Below are positions 46,024-55,589 of a stretch of 64,000 nt of DNA, piece after piece. The number at the start of each line of letters is the position of its first letter. The stretch's first letter is position 1. Source of the DNA: an uncultured Alphaproteobacteria bacterium (GTDB lineage Bacteria; Pseudomonadota; Alphaproteobacteria; Micropepsales; Micropepsaceae); assembly GCA_903897605.1 (NCBI GenBank), contig CAIUCH010000057.1:1-64000 (forward strand), written 5' to 3'. A model generated the notes under the pieces. The model did not search any database and was not told the DNA's origin. It worked only from the letters and a program-made list of their open reading frames with translations. Position numbers and translations under genes: made by a program.

Positions 46024-47472
46024 CTATTGGCTGGTCGGCGCCTCGGCAGGCGGCGTGACCGGCGAGCCGCCCAGCGCAAGGTAAAGCTGCGCCGTGTCCA
46101 TCAGGCGCTGGGCACTGGCGCGGGCCAGGCCCAGTTGGGCTTGTGCATTGCGGCGCTGGGCATCGATCACATCCAGAATGCCGGAATTGCCCGCCGCATA
46201 GCTGCGCCGCGCCAGATCGAGCGCTTGCGCCGCCGTGTCGGCCGCGGCGGTCTCGGCGCGCACCCGGTCGGCATCATTCGTCAAAGCCTGAAGCCGGTCG
46301 CCGACATCGCCGAAGGCGATCAGGATGGTCTGGCGATAAATCGCCAGCGCCGCCTTGTAATTGTCGATCGCGGCGCGGCGCTCGGCGCTGAGACGGCCGC
46401 CGTTGAAGATCGGCTGGGAGATATTGGCGGCCAGGGCATAGGCGTTGGCGATACTGTTGAACAATCCGCCCGGGGTCAGCGCCTGTTGCGTCACCGTCGC
46501 GGTGAGATTGATGTTGGGATAGAGATTGGCGGTGGCGACGCCGATCGCGGCGCTGGCGGCATGAAGCTGCGATTCAGCGGCGCGGATATCGGGCCGGCGA
46601 TGCACCAGTTCCGACGGCAAGCTGACCGGCAATTCGGCGGGCAGCGTGAAATCGCCGAGGTTGAAATCCGGTGCGTTCCATTCCGCAGGCGCTTTGCCGA
46701 CAAGAATGGCCAGCGCATGGCGCGCCACCGCTTCCTGCTGGTTCAGGTCCGGCAATAGCGCCCGGTCTTCCGCCTGCTGGCTTTGCGCGCTCACCAGCTG
46801 GACCCGGGTTCCCGATCCCGCCGTCATCGCCGACTGCACCAGGCCGACATTGCGCTCGTCATCGGCGATGATGCCATTCAAAGTCACGATCTGGGCCCGT
46901 GCCGCGGCCAGCGCCAGCGCTTCGGCGGCGACATGGGCGGTCAGCGATTGGTAGGCGGCGTCGAGCTCGAAGCCTTGATACTCCAGTAACGCCTTGCGTT
47001 CCTCGACGGTGCGTTTCTCGCCGCCGAACAGATCGAGCGGAAAACTCACCGTGGGCCCCACGACATAGGCGACGAAAGGCGGAATCGTGAAATTCAATGG
47101 GCCGAACAGGGAGCGGCCATATTTCTGATAGGCGGCGCTGCCGCCCAATGATACCTGCGGCAGCAAAGCGCCTTCGGCGGCGTTTACTTGTTCCTCGGCT
47201 TCGGCCATGCGCTGGCGCGCCGCTTCGACGTCCTGGTTGCCGGACAAGGCTTGCTTGATCACGCCGTCCAGTGCGGGCGATTTGAACCCCGCCCACCAAT
47301 CGCCTTCAATCCTTTGGCCCAGCGCCACGCGCTGATCGTCGGGCGGCCCGGCATCACCCTTGGCGGCATAGCTGGTTATCGCGGGTGGTGCGGGGGTCTG
47401 GAAGTCTGGACCGACAGTGCAGGCGGAAACCAGCAGGGCCGAGAGCAACGAGAAAGCTGCGCGTTTCATCAA
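46024..47472 (-). CDS. Outer membrane efflux lipoprotein (NodT/OprM family)
   Basis: This 482-aa TolC-like outer membrane factor has a lipobox signal (SALLVSAC). Mature residues include PDFQTPAPPAITSY, typical of NodT-type proteins, with two repeated OEP domains (QDVEAARQRMAEAEEQVNAAEG, and LVHRRPDIRAAESQLHAASAAIGVA). It forms the outer channel for the EmrA-EmrB pair upstream. It overlaps emrB by ATGA, so the three genes form one operon transcribed leftward. Confidence 0.93.
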   Translation of the reverse strand: MMKRAAFSLLSALLVSACTVGPDFQTPAPPAITSYAAKGDAGPPDDQRVALGQRIEGDWWAGFKSPALDGVIKQALSGNQDVEAARQRMAEAEEQVNAAEGALLPQVSLGGSAAYQKYGRSLFGPLNFTIPPFVAYVVGPTVSFPLDLFGGEKRTVEERKALLEYQGFELDAAYQSLTAHVAAEALALAAARAQIVTLNGIIADDERNVGLVQSAMTAGSGTRVQLVSAQSQQAEDRALLPDLNQQEAVARHALAILVGKAPAEWNAPDFNLGDFTLPAELPVSLPSELVHRRPDIRAAESQLHAASAAIGVATANLYPNINLTATVTQQALTPGGLFNSIANAYALAANISQPIFNGGRLSAERRAAIDNYKAALAIYRQTILIAFGDVGDRLQALTNDADRVRAETAAADTAAQALDLARRSYAAGNSGILDVIDAQRRNAQAQLGLARASAQRLMDTAQLYLALGGSPVTPPAEAPTSQ

Positions 47473-49079
47473 TCCAGCACCGCATGGCCGCCGCCGGCCG
47501 GCCGCGTTCTTTTGATCAGGAACAGGAAAGGAATGGTCGCCAGGGTCAGCACCATCATCAGCTGGAAATCGTCGATATAGGCCATCATCGCCGCCTGGTT
47601 GGTGATGGCGCCGTTCAGTCCGATCAGGCCCGGCACCGAGCCCAGGTTGAAATGCGCGGCGGCAGCGGCCTGGTTGCCCGCCGCGTTATAGCGGGTGATG
47701 TTTTCGGCCAGCGAGGCATGCAGTTTCTGGGTGTTCTGGGTGAGAAGGAAGAATACCACGGAAATGCCGATCGAGCTGCCGACATTACGCAGCAGGTTGA
47801 AGAAGGAGGTACCTTCATTGCGCAGATTGGCGGGCAGGGTGGTGAAGGCGACCGCCGACAGCGGCACCCAGACTAGGCCCACGCCGAAGCCTTGCAGGAT
47901 GCCCGAGATGATGATCGGCCAGCTGTTCATCAGCAGCGAGAATTGCGTCATCTGCCATAGCGAAAAGGCGGTCAGCGCCAGGCCGAAAGCGATGATCAGG
48001 CGCGGGTCGATGCGCGACACCAGCCGGCCCACCACGATCATGGCGATCATGGTGCCGGCGCCGCGCGGTGCCGTCACCAGGCCTGTCAGCACCACCGGAT
48101 ATTGCATCTGGTTCTGCAGCAGGGGCGGCACCAGCGCCAGGGTCGCAAACAAGACCACGCCGATCACGAAGATGAAGATGTTTGAAGCGACGAAGTTGCG
48201 GTCCTGAAACAAATGCGGATTAAGGAATGGTTTGGGGCTGGTAAAGGTGTGCACCAGGAACAGATAGAAGGCGATACCGGCAACGATCGCCTCGATCATG
48301 ATTTCAGTTGAGGAGAACCAGTCCAAGAGCTGACCCCGGTCCAGCATCAGCTGCAGCGCGGTGATGAAGACGCTAAGACTGATGAAGCCGAAAAAATCGA
48401 ACCGCGATCCTTGCGCGTTGCGGTTTTCCGGCAAGGTGAAATAGAGGCCGATAAAGGCGAGAATGCCGATCGGCAGGTTGATGTAGAACACCCAGCGCCA
48501 AGTGTAATTCTCGGTCAGCCAGCCGCCCAGCGCCGGGCCCAGGATCGGGCCCATGGTGACGCCGATGCCCCAGATCGCCATGGCGCGGCCAAAATCCTTG
48601 GGCGGATTGATGTCGAACAAAACCGCCTGGGACAACGGCACCAGAGCTGCGCCGCCGACGCCTTGCAAGAAGCGGAACAGCACGATTTGCGGCAGGGATA
48701 CCGCCAGCCCGCACAAGGCCGATGCGACCGTGAAAATGAAAACCGAAATAAGGAAGACGCGGCGGCGGCCAAATTGACCGGCCAGCCAGCCGGTCAGGGG
48801 AATGGTGATGGCGGCGGCGACGATATAGGAGGTCAGCACCCAACCCATCTCGTCCTGGGTGGCCGACAGAGTGCCTTGCATGCGCGGCAAGGCGACGTTG
48901 GCGATGGTGGTGTCCAGCGCCTGCATGATGGTTGCCGCCATCACCGAAAGAGTAATGAGGCCGTGAAAGCGCACCCGTCCACCAGCCACGGGCTGCGGTG
49001 GCTGCGGCGCGATGGTCGCGCCCTGGCCCGCGACTTCCGCCGCTTCTTCGAATCCGTCTTCTGCGGTTATGTCGGCCAT
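47469..49079 (-). CDS. emrB: EmrB-type MFS multidrug exporter (DHA2)
   Basis: This 536-aa protein with 14 predicted membrane segments has DTTIANVALPRMQGTLSATQD and WVLTSYIVAAAITIPLTGWLA in helices 1-2, the FGRRRVFLISV loop and FLQGVGGAALVPLSQAVLFD. This is the EmrB/QacA pattern. It sits between the adaptor emrA (6 bp gap) and the outer membrane factor (ATGA overlap), forming a tripartite pump spanning both membranes. The substrate is unknown. Confidence 0.93.
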   Translation of the reverse strand: MADITAEDGFEEAAEVAGQGATIAPQPPQPVAGGRVRFHGLITLSVMAATIMQALDTTIANVALPRMQGTLSATQDEMGWVLTSYIVAAAITIPLTGWLAGQFGRRRVFLISVFIFTVASALCGLAVSLPQIVLFRFLQGVGGAALVPLSQAVLFDINPPKDFGRAMAIWGIGVTMGPILGPALGGWLTENYTWRWVFYINLPIGILAFIGLYFTLPENRNAQGSRFDFFGFISLSVFITALQLMLDRGQLLDWFSSTEIMIEAIVAGIAFYLFLVHTFTSPKPFLNPHLFQDRNFVASNIFIFVIGVVLFATLALVPPLLQNQMQYPVVLTGLVTAPRGAGTMIAMIVVGRLVSRIDPRLIIAFGLALTAFSLWQMTQFSLLMNSWPIIISGILQGFGVGLVWVPLSAVAFTTLPANLRNEGTSFFNLLRNVGSSIGISVVFFLLTQNTQKLHASLAENITRYNAAGNQAAAAAHFNLGSVPGLIGLNGAITNQAAMMAYIDDFQLMMVLTLATIPFLFLIKRTRPAGGGHAVLD

Positions 49080-49085
49080 TCGCCT

Positions 49086-50144
49086 CTAGTTCCAGAAGGC
49101 CAGCGAGCGGTGATGCTCGGTGTCCACTTCCGCGTTCACGCTCATTCCCGCGGCGAGCGGCACGCCGCCATTATCGTCAATCGAAAGCCGCACCGGCAGG
49201 CGCTGCACCACCTTCACCCAGTTGCCGGACGAGTTCTCCGGCGGCAGCAGCGAGAAGCTCGATCCCGTGCCTGGGCTGGTCGATAGCACCGTGCCGGTGA
49301 ATTTCTTGCCCGGATAGGCGTCGAGGGAGAAGGTCGCGTGCTGGCCCGGCCGCATATAGGTGAGGTCGGTTTCCTTGAAATTGGCTTCCACCCAGATGTC
49401 GCGGTCACTCATCAGGGCGAACAGGGGGGTGGCCATGTTGATATGGTCGCCGATCTGGATCTGGTCGACCTTGGCGACCACGCCGTCCATCGGCGCGTGC
49501 ACCACGGTGAAGGACAGATCGAGCAGAGCGCGGTCGAGCGCCGCTTGCGCCTGGCGCACCAAGGGCAGATCCGCCGGCGCACCATCGGCATTGCCACCCA
49601 GATCGGCCAGGGCGCTGGCGGTCTGCTGCTGGGCCGCCGCCAATTGCTGTTCGGCGGACTGAAAACCGGTCTTGGCCTGGTCGAGCTGGGCGCGCGAGGA
49701 AATGCCCTGCGATTGAAGTTCGGTCTGGCGGCCGGATTCGCGCTGCTGGAAGGCCAGATTGTTGCGCGCCGCCGCCTCGTCGGCCTGCCGCTGGCGGTAG
49801 GCCGCCTTGAGGGCGGGAACCTTGATCATGGCCGCGGCGAGCTGCGCTCTGGCGTCGGCCACCGCGATATTGAACCGGGGTGTGTCGAGACGGAACAGCA
49901 CATCGCCTTTATGGACATGCTGGTTGTCGCGCACGTCAATTTCCACGATCTTGCCGGAAACTTCGGTGCTGATGTCCGCCCGCGCCGCCTGCACATAGGC
50001 GTCATCGGTCGAAACATAACGCCCGCCTGTCAGATAGAAGAACGCGATTACCACCAGCACGAGCACTGGCCCGCCGACCAGAAGGGCGCGGCGATTGCGC
50101 CCGATCCAGCCCTTGGTTTGCAGGTCGGTACTGGTGTTCGCCAT
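49086..50144 (-). CDS. emrA: EmrA-type membrane fusion protein (HlyD family)
   Basis: The adaptor has 352 aa from the ATG at 50144 (GGAA six bases upstream); the longer track ORF is unsupported. There is one N-terminal membrane anchor (GGPVLVLVVIAFFYLTG). The lipoyl half-motifs are AARADISTEVSGKIVEIDVR and VVHAPMDGVVAKVDQIQIGD, flanking a long coiled coil, followed by a beta-barrel region. It connects EmrB to the outer membrane factor. A palindromic operator lies in its promoter. Confidence 0.93.
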   Translation of the reverse strand: MANTSTDLQTKGWIGRNRRALLVGGPVLVLVVIAFFYLTGGRYVSTDDAYVQAARADISTEVSGKIVEIDVRDNQHVHKGDVLFRLDTPRFNIAVADARAQLAAAMIKVPALKAAYRQRQADEAAARNNLAFQQRESGRQTELQSQGISSRAQLDQAKTGFQSAEQQLAAAQQQTASALADLGGNADGAPADLPLVRQAQAALDRALLDLSFTVVHAPMDGVVAKVDQIQIGDHINMATPLFALMSDRDIWVEANFKETDLTYMRPGQHATFSLDAYPGKKFTGTVLSTSPGTGSSFSLLPPENSSGNWVKVVQRLPVRLSIDDNGGVPLAAGMSVNAEVDTEHHRSLAFWN

Positions 50145-50170
50145 GAGAGTTCCGCAAGGATATCGCGCCA

Positions 50171-50200
50171 GCCATATAGCGGGTTGACGGGAAATCAACC
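50171..50200 (-). promoter_or_regulatory. emrA promoter region with GGTTGA-N7-TCAACC palindrome
   Basis: GGTTGA (50182-50187) and TCAACC (50195-50200) form a perfect inverted repeat. On the minus strand TTGATT (50198-50193) and TATGGC (50176-50171) are 16 bp apart and could be -35 and -10. This would place the start about 20 bases before the emrA ATG. The half-sites match those in the marR promoter at 45383-45394. Confidence 0.5.
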
Positions 50201-50308
50201 AGCCCAGGCGGCGGATGGCAGATCAACGGGCTTTGATCGTTGACAACATCGCCCCGCCCATGCGTCGGCGCGCACGCCTTCGGCGTAAGCCGCCAGGGCA
50301 GCGGCCGA

Positions 50309-50804
50309 TCAGGCCTTGTTGCCGATGAAGAGTGTCTCTCCGGGAATAAGACCGAAGCGCACGACATCGGGACCTATCGGCGAGAATGTCTCCAACCGGA
50401 ATCCGGCATCGGCAAACTCTCCACGCACCGAAGCGCCGAAGCGGCGCCGGTGATTGGATTTGCCGAAATGCAAGCTCCTGTCCCTTGGACCTTGAATCTC
50501 CGGCGCTTCATAGTCACGGGACCATGCATCGACAATCGGGAACAGGGCCAGAAGCTTTCCGCCGGGTGCGAGAATCCGGTGCAGCTCTCTGAGGGCCTTG
50601 CGGTGATCCACATGCTCCAGCACGTGCGAACAAATGATCAGATCCCAGCTTGCGTCCGGCTGATCGATAGCTTCGATATTTAATTTAAGGTCGACGTCTC
50701 CGGCGTACAGATCGGCGGTGCGATAAAGACCGACCCGCGAGTTGACATAATCGCGCACGTTTGCTTCGGGCGCGAAATGGAGCAGGCGGCTCTCGCCGCT
50801 GGCG
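50309..50804 (-). pseudogene. SAM-dependent methyltransferase, N-terminally truncated
   Basis: The frame runs upstream without a natural start to about 50804 (SGESRLLHFAPEANVRDYV). The longest start-codon ORF is 149 aa from 50758. It keeps the family middle and end: DLKLNIEAIDQPDASWDLII, CSHVLEHVDHRKALRELHRI and LAPGGKLLALFPIVDAWSRD. The glycine-rich SAM-binding motif I is missing. Its front has been replaced by the head of a sugar transferase in another frame. It is a likely remnant of a polysaccharide-locus methyltransferase, possibly still translated. Confidence 0.65.
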
Positions 50805-51044
50805 AAAAAGAATGGGACCTCGGGTCTCCGTCAGGATCGCCAGGGAGATCAACCCCAGAAACGGCGAAAGAATCAGGAAGCCAAGGCCGGCGCCAAGGAA
50901 ATCCACCAGGCGCTTGATTTTGGATTTGCGAATGCGAATCGCGCCGTCATAAAAAGAAGCGGGCGCGGACGAAATGCTGACGCCACTGAGTTCGTCCGCC
51001 GAACTATCGCCAGGCCAGTCGATCTGCTGAATTACTTCCGGCAT
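50793..51044 (-). pseudogene. Undecaprenyl-phosphate sugar transferase, N-terminal fragment
   Basis: From the ATG at 51044 the frame reads a typical bacterial sugar-transferase head: KIKRLVDFLGAGLGFLILSP, then FLGLISLAILTETRGPILFR and QRR. This is the conserved start of the catalytic domain after its membrane helix. Right after QRR the similarity stops; the same bases continue in another frame as the methyltransferase remnant. More than half of the enzyme, including its active site, is gone. I infer a deletion that fused two genes out of frame. Confidence 0.7.
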
Positions 51045-51496
51045 CCAAACCCCAACGGCCTGCTAATATTCTTGTCGAAACAAATCTTCCAAAAGACGGC
51101 GACACATTTACGGCGCTGCGAACTCATTTGCGCTTCGCAGGAAAATCACTGTCCTGCCACAACGCGAAATCCATACGGCGAAGATAGGCGATGCGATTCA
51201 AGATACATAGCCTCCCTGGAGCGAAAAAGTATTGGTTTTTATGTGGTTAACCATATTTTGGCCGGTGAAGGTTCCGTGAAGGAGACGAGGCCGATCGGTG
51301 CGGCCAGCGCAAGTTTGTGACGCGACAGGAACCGAGCGGAGTGCCGGCGCGGCGATGAAAAATTGCGCTGGCTCCAAACATTCCCTCCTCGAACAAAGCT
51401 TGCCAAATAGTTTGGGCAAATTGGGGCGCTTCGATGGCACATCGAAGATTTGCATTCTCCCGAGCAGAGGCAACGCCAGACGCGGCGAATGGTGCC
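51045..51496. other. Intergenic region with no recognisable gene
   Basis: About 450 bp between rfbA and the sugar-transferase fragment. It is less GC-rich than its surroundings. Several short ORFs cross it on both strands, but none has a domain, a plausible ribosome binding site or coding-like codon bias. A TGGTTAACCA palindrome (about 51242-51251) could be an operator. It may be what remains after loss of polysaccharide genes. Confidence 0.4.
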
Positions 51497-52402
51497 CTAA
51501 ATTTTGCCGGACGGTCCGGAGCCCGCAACGGGACCGGCGGTGTCAGCCACGTCGATCAGATATTGGCCATAGCCGGTTTTCGAGAGTGCCATGCCCAATG
51601 CACGAACGGCCTGGCGATCGATGAAGCCCATCCGGTATGCGATTTCTTCGGGACAGCCGACCTTCAATCCCTGCCGGGCTTCGACCGTCCGCACGAATTC
51701 GCCGGCCTGGATCAAGGAATCATGGGTTCCGGTATCGAGCCAGGCATGACCCCGTCCCAGCAACTCCACCACCAGTTTCTTCTGCTCCAGATAAATATTG
51801 TTGAGGGCGGTAATTTCGAGCTCGCCGCGTGCGGAAGGCTTCAGGGTGCGGGCCAGTGTGGCGGCGTTTCCGTCATAAAAGTAAAGGCCGGTCACCGCAT
51901 AATTCGATTTCGGGTTCTTCGGCTTCTCCTCGATCGAGATCGCGCGGCCAAGAGCGTCGAATTCCACCACACCGTAACTTTGCGGATCCTTGACCCGATA
52001 GCCGAACACCATCGCGCCATCGGTCAGGCTTGCCGCCTTGCCGAGCTGCTCCGGCAGGCCGTGGCCGAAATAGAGATTGTCTCCCAGAATGAGCGCGCTG
52101 GGCTTAGCGCCGACAAAATCCTCGGCGATGATATAGGCCTGTGCCAGTCCCTCCGGTCTGGGTTGAATCGCATAAGACAATGTGATGCCCCATTTGGCGC
52201 CGTCGCCAAGCAACCGTTTGAACGCGGCCTGATCCTCCGGCGTCGTGATGATCAAGATCTCGCGTATGCCCGCCAGCATCAGGGTCGAAAGCGGATAATA
52301 GATCATCGGTTTGTCATAAACCGGCAGCAACTGTTTGCAGGTCGAGATCGTGATCGGATAAAGCCGTGTCCCCGAGCCGCCCGCCAGAATGATGCCTTTC
52401 AT
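51497..52402 (-). CDS. rfbA: Glucose-1-phosphate thymidylyltransferase
   Basis: RfbA (301 aa) makes dTDP-glucose, the first step of dTDP-L-rhamnose synthesis. Motifs are [51 protein letters not shown] and [20 protein letters not shown]. It is the last gene of the rfbBCDA operon and overlaps rfbD by ATGA. Confidence 0.96.
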   Translation of the reverse strand: MKGIILAGGSGTRLYPITISTCKQLLPVYDKPMIYYPLSTLMLAGIREILIITTPEDQAAFKRLLGDGAKWGITLSYAIQPRPEGLAQAYIIAEDFVGAKPSALILGDNLYFGHGLPEQLGKAASLTDGAMVFGYRVKDPQSYGVVEFDALGRAISIEEKPKNPKSNYAVTGLYFYDGNAATLARTLKPSARGELEITALNNIYLEQKKLVVELLGRGHAWLDTGTHDSLIQAGEFVRTVEARQGLKVGCPEEIAYRMGFIDRQAVRALGMALSKTGYGQYLIDVADTAGPVAGSGPSGKI

Positions 52403-53304
52403 CGGCGTATCTCCCCCAATTCAGCCAGCATGGTGGCGAGTGATGTCTGCCAGGATGGCGGGCTGATCCCGAATGTCGCGCGGATCTTGTCGGTGTTAAG
52501 CCGCGAATTCGCCGGCCGGCGTGCCGGCGTCGGATAATCGGCTGACGGAATTGGCACAATCCTCGCCCGCATTCTTGCCGGACCCGCTTGCCGGAAGATC
52601 TCTTCGGCGAAGCGCCGCCAGGTGGTTTCTCCGCTGCCCGCAAAATGATAGGTGCCGAAGACGCGCGCGTCCCTGACGACCGCAATTTGCCGTGCGATTT
52701 CGAGAATCGCGCCCGCAAGATCCCGGGCAGAGGTTGGCGAGCCCCACTGATCGTCGACCACGCGGATTTCGTCGCGCTCCGCGCCCAGCCGCAGCATGGT
52801 CTTCACGAAATTCTGTCCCGATGCGCCGAACAGCCATGAGGTACGCAGAATGACATGTGCCGCAAGATGCGTCCGGATCATTTCTTCGCCGGCCAATTTC
52901 GTTTGGCCATAAACATTGATGGGATTGGTGCCATCGCTTTCCACATAGGGGCCGGCCTTGCTGCCGTCATAGACATAATCCGTCGATACATGGATGAGCG
53001 GCACCTGCCGCGCCTGGCAAGCCCTGGCAAGTCGTTCCACTGTTTCGGCATTGATGCGCCAGGCCAGCGCCTGTTCGCTCTCGGCCCGATCGACGGCGGT
53101 ATAGGCCACCGCATTGATCACCGCGTCCAGCGCCGGAGCTCCAAGGACGGCAGCTTCGATCTCGTTCGGATTGGCAAAGTCGGCTTCAGCCCGGCTCAAT
53201 ATCGTCAGATGGATGTCATTTTCATTGGCGCTGGCTCGCAGCAATTCTTGCCCAAGCTGGCCGCTGGCGCCGAATTGGAGAAGGGCGAGAGGTGTGGTGG
53301 TCAT
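52399..53304 (-). CDS. rfbD: dTDP-4-dehydrorhamnose reductase
   Basis: RfbD (301 aa from the ATG at 53304) reduces dTDP-4-keto-rhamnose to dTDP-L-rhamnose. The Rossmann motif is [11 protein letters not shown]. Further family blocks are [34 protein letters not shown] and [11 protein letters not shown] (the Tyr/Lys catalytic pair), and [17 protein letters not shown]. The 48-codon extension in the track is rejected because it overlaps rfbC. ATGA overlaps join it to both neighbours. Confidence 0.95.
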   Translation of the reverse strand: MTTTPLALLQFGASGQLGQELLRASANENDIHLTILSRAEADFANPNEIEAAVLGAPALDAVINAVAYTAVDRAESEQALAWRINAETVERLARACQARQVPLIHVSTDYVYDGSKAGPYVESDGTNPINVYGQTKLAGEEMIRTHLAAHVILRTSWLFGASGQNFVKTMLRLGAERDEIRVVDDQWGSPTSARDLAGAILEIARQIAVVRDARVFGTYHFAGSGETTWRRFAEEIFRQAGPARMRARIVPIPSADYPTPARRPANSRLNTDKIRATFGISPPSWQTSLATMLAELGEIRR

Positions 53305-53873
53305 GCCCGCGCCGCGTCGAATACGAACGGCGTGTCCAGGAGGCTCAGCGGAGCGAGGCTGGCATCCTTGGCGGCGATCTGGGCACCAGCGAAGTCCGGC
53401 CAAGCGATGGCCAGCGCGGGATCGTTCCACACCACGCCGCCTTCGCAATCGGGGGCCCAGAAATCCGTGACTTTGTAGATCACTTCGGTGTCGGGTTCCA
53501 AAGTGCAGAAGCCATGCGCAAATCCACCGGGAACATACAACTGTTTGCCATCACTGGCGCCAAGCTCGACGGCGATATGTTGGCCATAGCTGGGCGAGCC
53601 GCGCCGAATGTCCAGCACGACATCCAGAATCCTTCCTCGGACCACACGGACAAGCTTTTCCTGTTCATGCGGCTGGCGCTGAAAATGCAATCCGCGAACC
53701 GTGCCTTTGTCGCGGGAGAGGGAGTGATTGTCCTGCACGAAATTCGAACGGATCCCCGCTGCCGCAAAAGCGCGGGCATTATAGGTTTCGGAAAAAAAAC
53801 CGCGCGCATCCTCGAACCGCTTGATGGCAACAAGCAGCGGGCCCGCGATCCGGAAAGTTTCCGCCATGGCCAT
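53301..53873 (-). CDS. rfbC: dTDP-4-dehydrorhamnose 3,5-epimerase
   Basis: RfbC (190 aa) epimerises dTDP-4-keto-6-deoxyglucose. Motifs are DARGFFSETYNARAF, FVQDNHSLSRDKGTVRGLHF (catalytic His), GRILDVVLDIRRGSP and VPGGFAHGFCTLEPDTEV. Start choice lies between the ATG at 53873 and a second at 53867; the 84-codon upstream extension overlaps rfbB and is rejected. It starts 2 bp after the rfbB stop. Confidence 0.94.
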   Translation of the reverse strand: MAMAETFRIAGPLLVAIKRFEDARGFFSETYNARAFAAAGIRSNFVQDNHSLSRDKGTVRGLHFQRQPHEQEKLVRVVRGRILDVVLDIRRGSPSYGQHIAVELGASDGKQLYVPGGFAHGFCTLEPDTEVIYKVTDFWAPDCEGGVVWNDPALAIAWPDFAGAQIAAKDASLAPLSLLDTPFVFDAARA

Positions 53874-53875
53874 GG

Positions 53876-54955
53876 TCAGCGAATATTCCTGTCGGGCGTC
53901 TTTCCCGCCAGGCCCAGGCGGCCGCCGGAGGTGCCGCGCTCCTGGATGGGTTGCCACCACCAGCGGTTTTCGAGGTACCAGGTCACGGTACGGCGCACGC
54001 CTTCCTCGATCGTCATGTGAGGTTGCCAACCAAGTTCGCGTTCGAGCTTGGAGGCATCGATCGCATAGCGAAGATCGTGACCGGGCCTGTCGGCGACGAA
54101 TGCGATGAGTTTTTCGTGGCTGCAATGGGGGCTGTCGGGCAAGGCTTCATCGAGCGCGCCGCACAGCAGCCGCACCAGATCGATGTTCCGCAATTCGCTG
54201 CGTCCTCCCACGTTGTAAGTCTCTCCCACCCGGCCCTGTTCCAATATTCGAACCAGGGCGCGAACATGGTCCTCGACAAACAACCAGTCGCGGACGTTTG
54301 TCCCGTTGCCGTAAACCGGGATCGGCCGGCCATCCAGCGCCGCCAAGATCACCACCGGAATGAGCTTCTCGGGAAACTGGTACGGTCCGTAATTGTTCGA
54401 GCAATTGCTAGTGACGACCGGCAGTCCATAGGTGTGATGCCAGGCGCGCACCAGCATGTCCGATGACGCCTTGCTGGCGGAGTAGGGGGAATTGGGCGCG
54501 TAGGGCGAGGATTCGGTGAACAAATTTACGTCATCCAGCGAGCCGAATACTTCATCGGTCGAAACATGATGGAAGCGAAAGCACGCTCGGCGCTCGGCGG
54601 GCAAACCTTGATAATAGCCGCGCGCCGCTTCCAGCAGCACATAAGTTCCCACAATGTTGGTCTGGATAAAGGCTGCGGGCCCATCGATCGATCGATCGAC
54701 ATGCGATTCCGCCGCCAGATGCATGACGGCATCCGGCTGATATTCCGTGAAAATCCGATCCAACTTTGACCGGTCAGCGATATCGGCCTGCCGGAAAACG
54801 TAGTGGTCACTGGGCAAACTCTCGTCCAGGCTCCGAAGATCCGAGGCATAAGTCAGCTTGTCGAGATTGACGATGTGATGCGCGGTATGGCGCAGACAAT
54901 GGCGAATAAGACAGGACCCGATAAAACCCGCTCCGCCGGTCACCAATATGCGCAT
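53876..54955 (-). CDS. rfbB: dTDP-glucose 4,6-dehydratase
   Basis: RfbB (359 aa from MRILVTGG) converts dTDP-glucose to dTDP-4-keto-6-deoxyglucose. The NAD-binding motif is [14 protein letters not shown]. Family blocks are [31 protein letters not shown], the YSASKASSD active-site Tyr/Lys, [15 protein letters not shown] and [15 protein letters not shown]. It heads the rfbBCDA operon, which supplies dTDP-L-rhamnose for surface polysaccharide. Confidence 0.96.
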   Translation of the reverse strand: MRILVTGGAGFIGSCLIRHCLRHTAHHIVNLDKLTYASDLRSLDESLPSDHYVFRQADIADRSKLDRIFTEYQPDAVMHLAAESHVDRSIDGPAAFIQTNIVGTYVLLEAARGYYQGLPAERRACFRFHHVSTDEVFGSLDDVNLFTESSPYAPNSPYSASKASSDMLVRAWHHTYGLPVVTSNCSNNYGPYQFPEKLIPVVILAALDGRPIPVYGNGTNVRDWLFVEDHVRALVRILEQGRVGETYNVGGRSELRNIDLVRLLCGALDEALPDSPHCSHEKLIAFVADRPGHDLRYAIDASKLERELGWQPHMTIEEGVRRTVTWYLENRWWWQPIQERGTSGGRLGLAGKTPDRNIR

Positions 54956-55225
54956 CTCAGACCCGGTTGGTTGGTCGCCATAGGCTTTGTTGGGCAAACA
55001 ATTGCCCGCCATCAATAGGGCATATTTGAAGGCAGGCACAGCACTGCCGCGCGTCTCGCAAAATCAACCAAAAAGGAGGCGGTTGGCGGGTATTTGGCAC
55101 CTGATGGGCAATATCGAATGCCTTTGACGATGCCATCCCATTCGGCTTGCGACACCGCCAGCACCAAGCGCAGCGATTTCAGCTCAGCCGGCTACAAAAG
55201 ATCTTGCGCGGAGACTGACGGGGGA

Positions 55226-55450
55226 ATGCTGATCTCGTTTCTGGCAGGACTTCTATATGCCCGGCTGGCGCCGGCTGGCTGGGCGGGCGCCTGTATCGGC
55301 GGTGCCATCGCAGGCGGCGCCTGCGCGGTGATCGCGATCGCGGTATCGGTTTCGCTGAAGGATGTCCCGCCCCAGATTCTTCTGCTCGGCACCATGGCCT
55401 CGGCGGTTACGGGCGTGGCTGGCGGCGCGATCGCCCGGTTGATGGCATGA
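55226..55450 (+). CDS. Small Gly/Ala-rich membrane protein
   Basis: The ORF track starts at 55094, but the hydrophobic product probably starts at the ATG at 55226 after GGGGGA (74 aa: MLISFLAGLLYARLAPAGWA). Three short membrane segments with glycine patterns (GACIGGAIAGGACAVIAIAV and VTGVAGGAIARLMA) are visible. I do not recognise a family. It lies 139 bp upstream of the RND permease on the same strand and could be cotranscribed. Confidence 0.55.
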   Translation: MLISFLAGLLYARLAPAGWAGACIGGAIAGGACAVIAIAVSVSLKDVPPQILLLGTMASAVTGVAGGAIARLMA

Positions 55451-55589
55451 TGCGTCGGGATCGCTCAATTCCCTGACGGCATTCGGGATATTTTCCTGTC
55501 TGGTTTGTCACCAGCGCCGCATACCGCGCATCTCAGCCTGCGCCTTCGCGGCAGTTGCCGCCGGGTCCGGGATGCCATAATGAGCGTAT

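Noticed and set aside
51072-51624. Short ORFs between rfbA and the sugar-transferase fragment
   Set aside because: No ribosome sites, domains or codon bias; they overlap on both strands.
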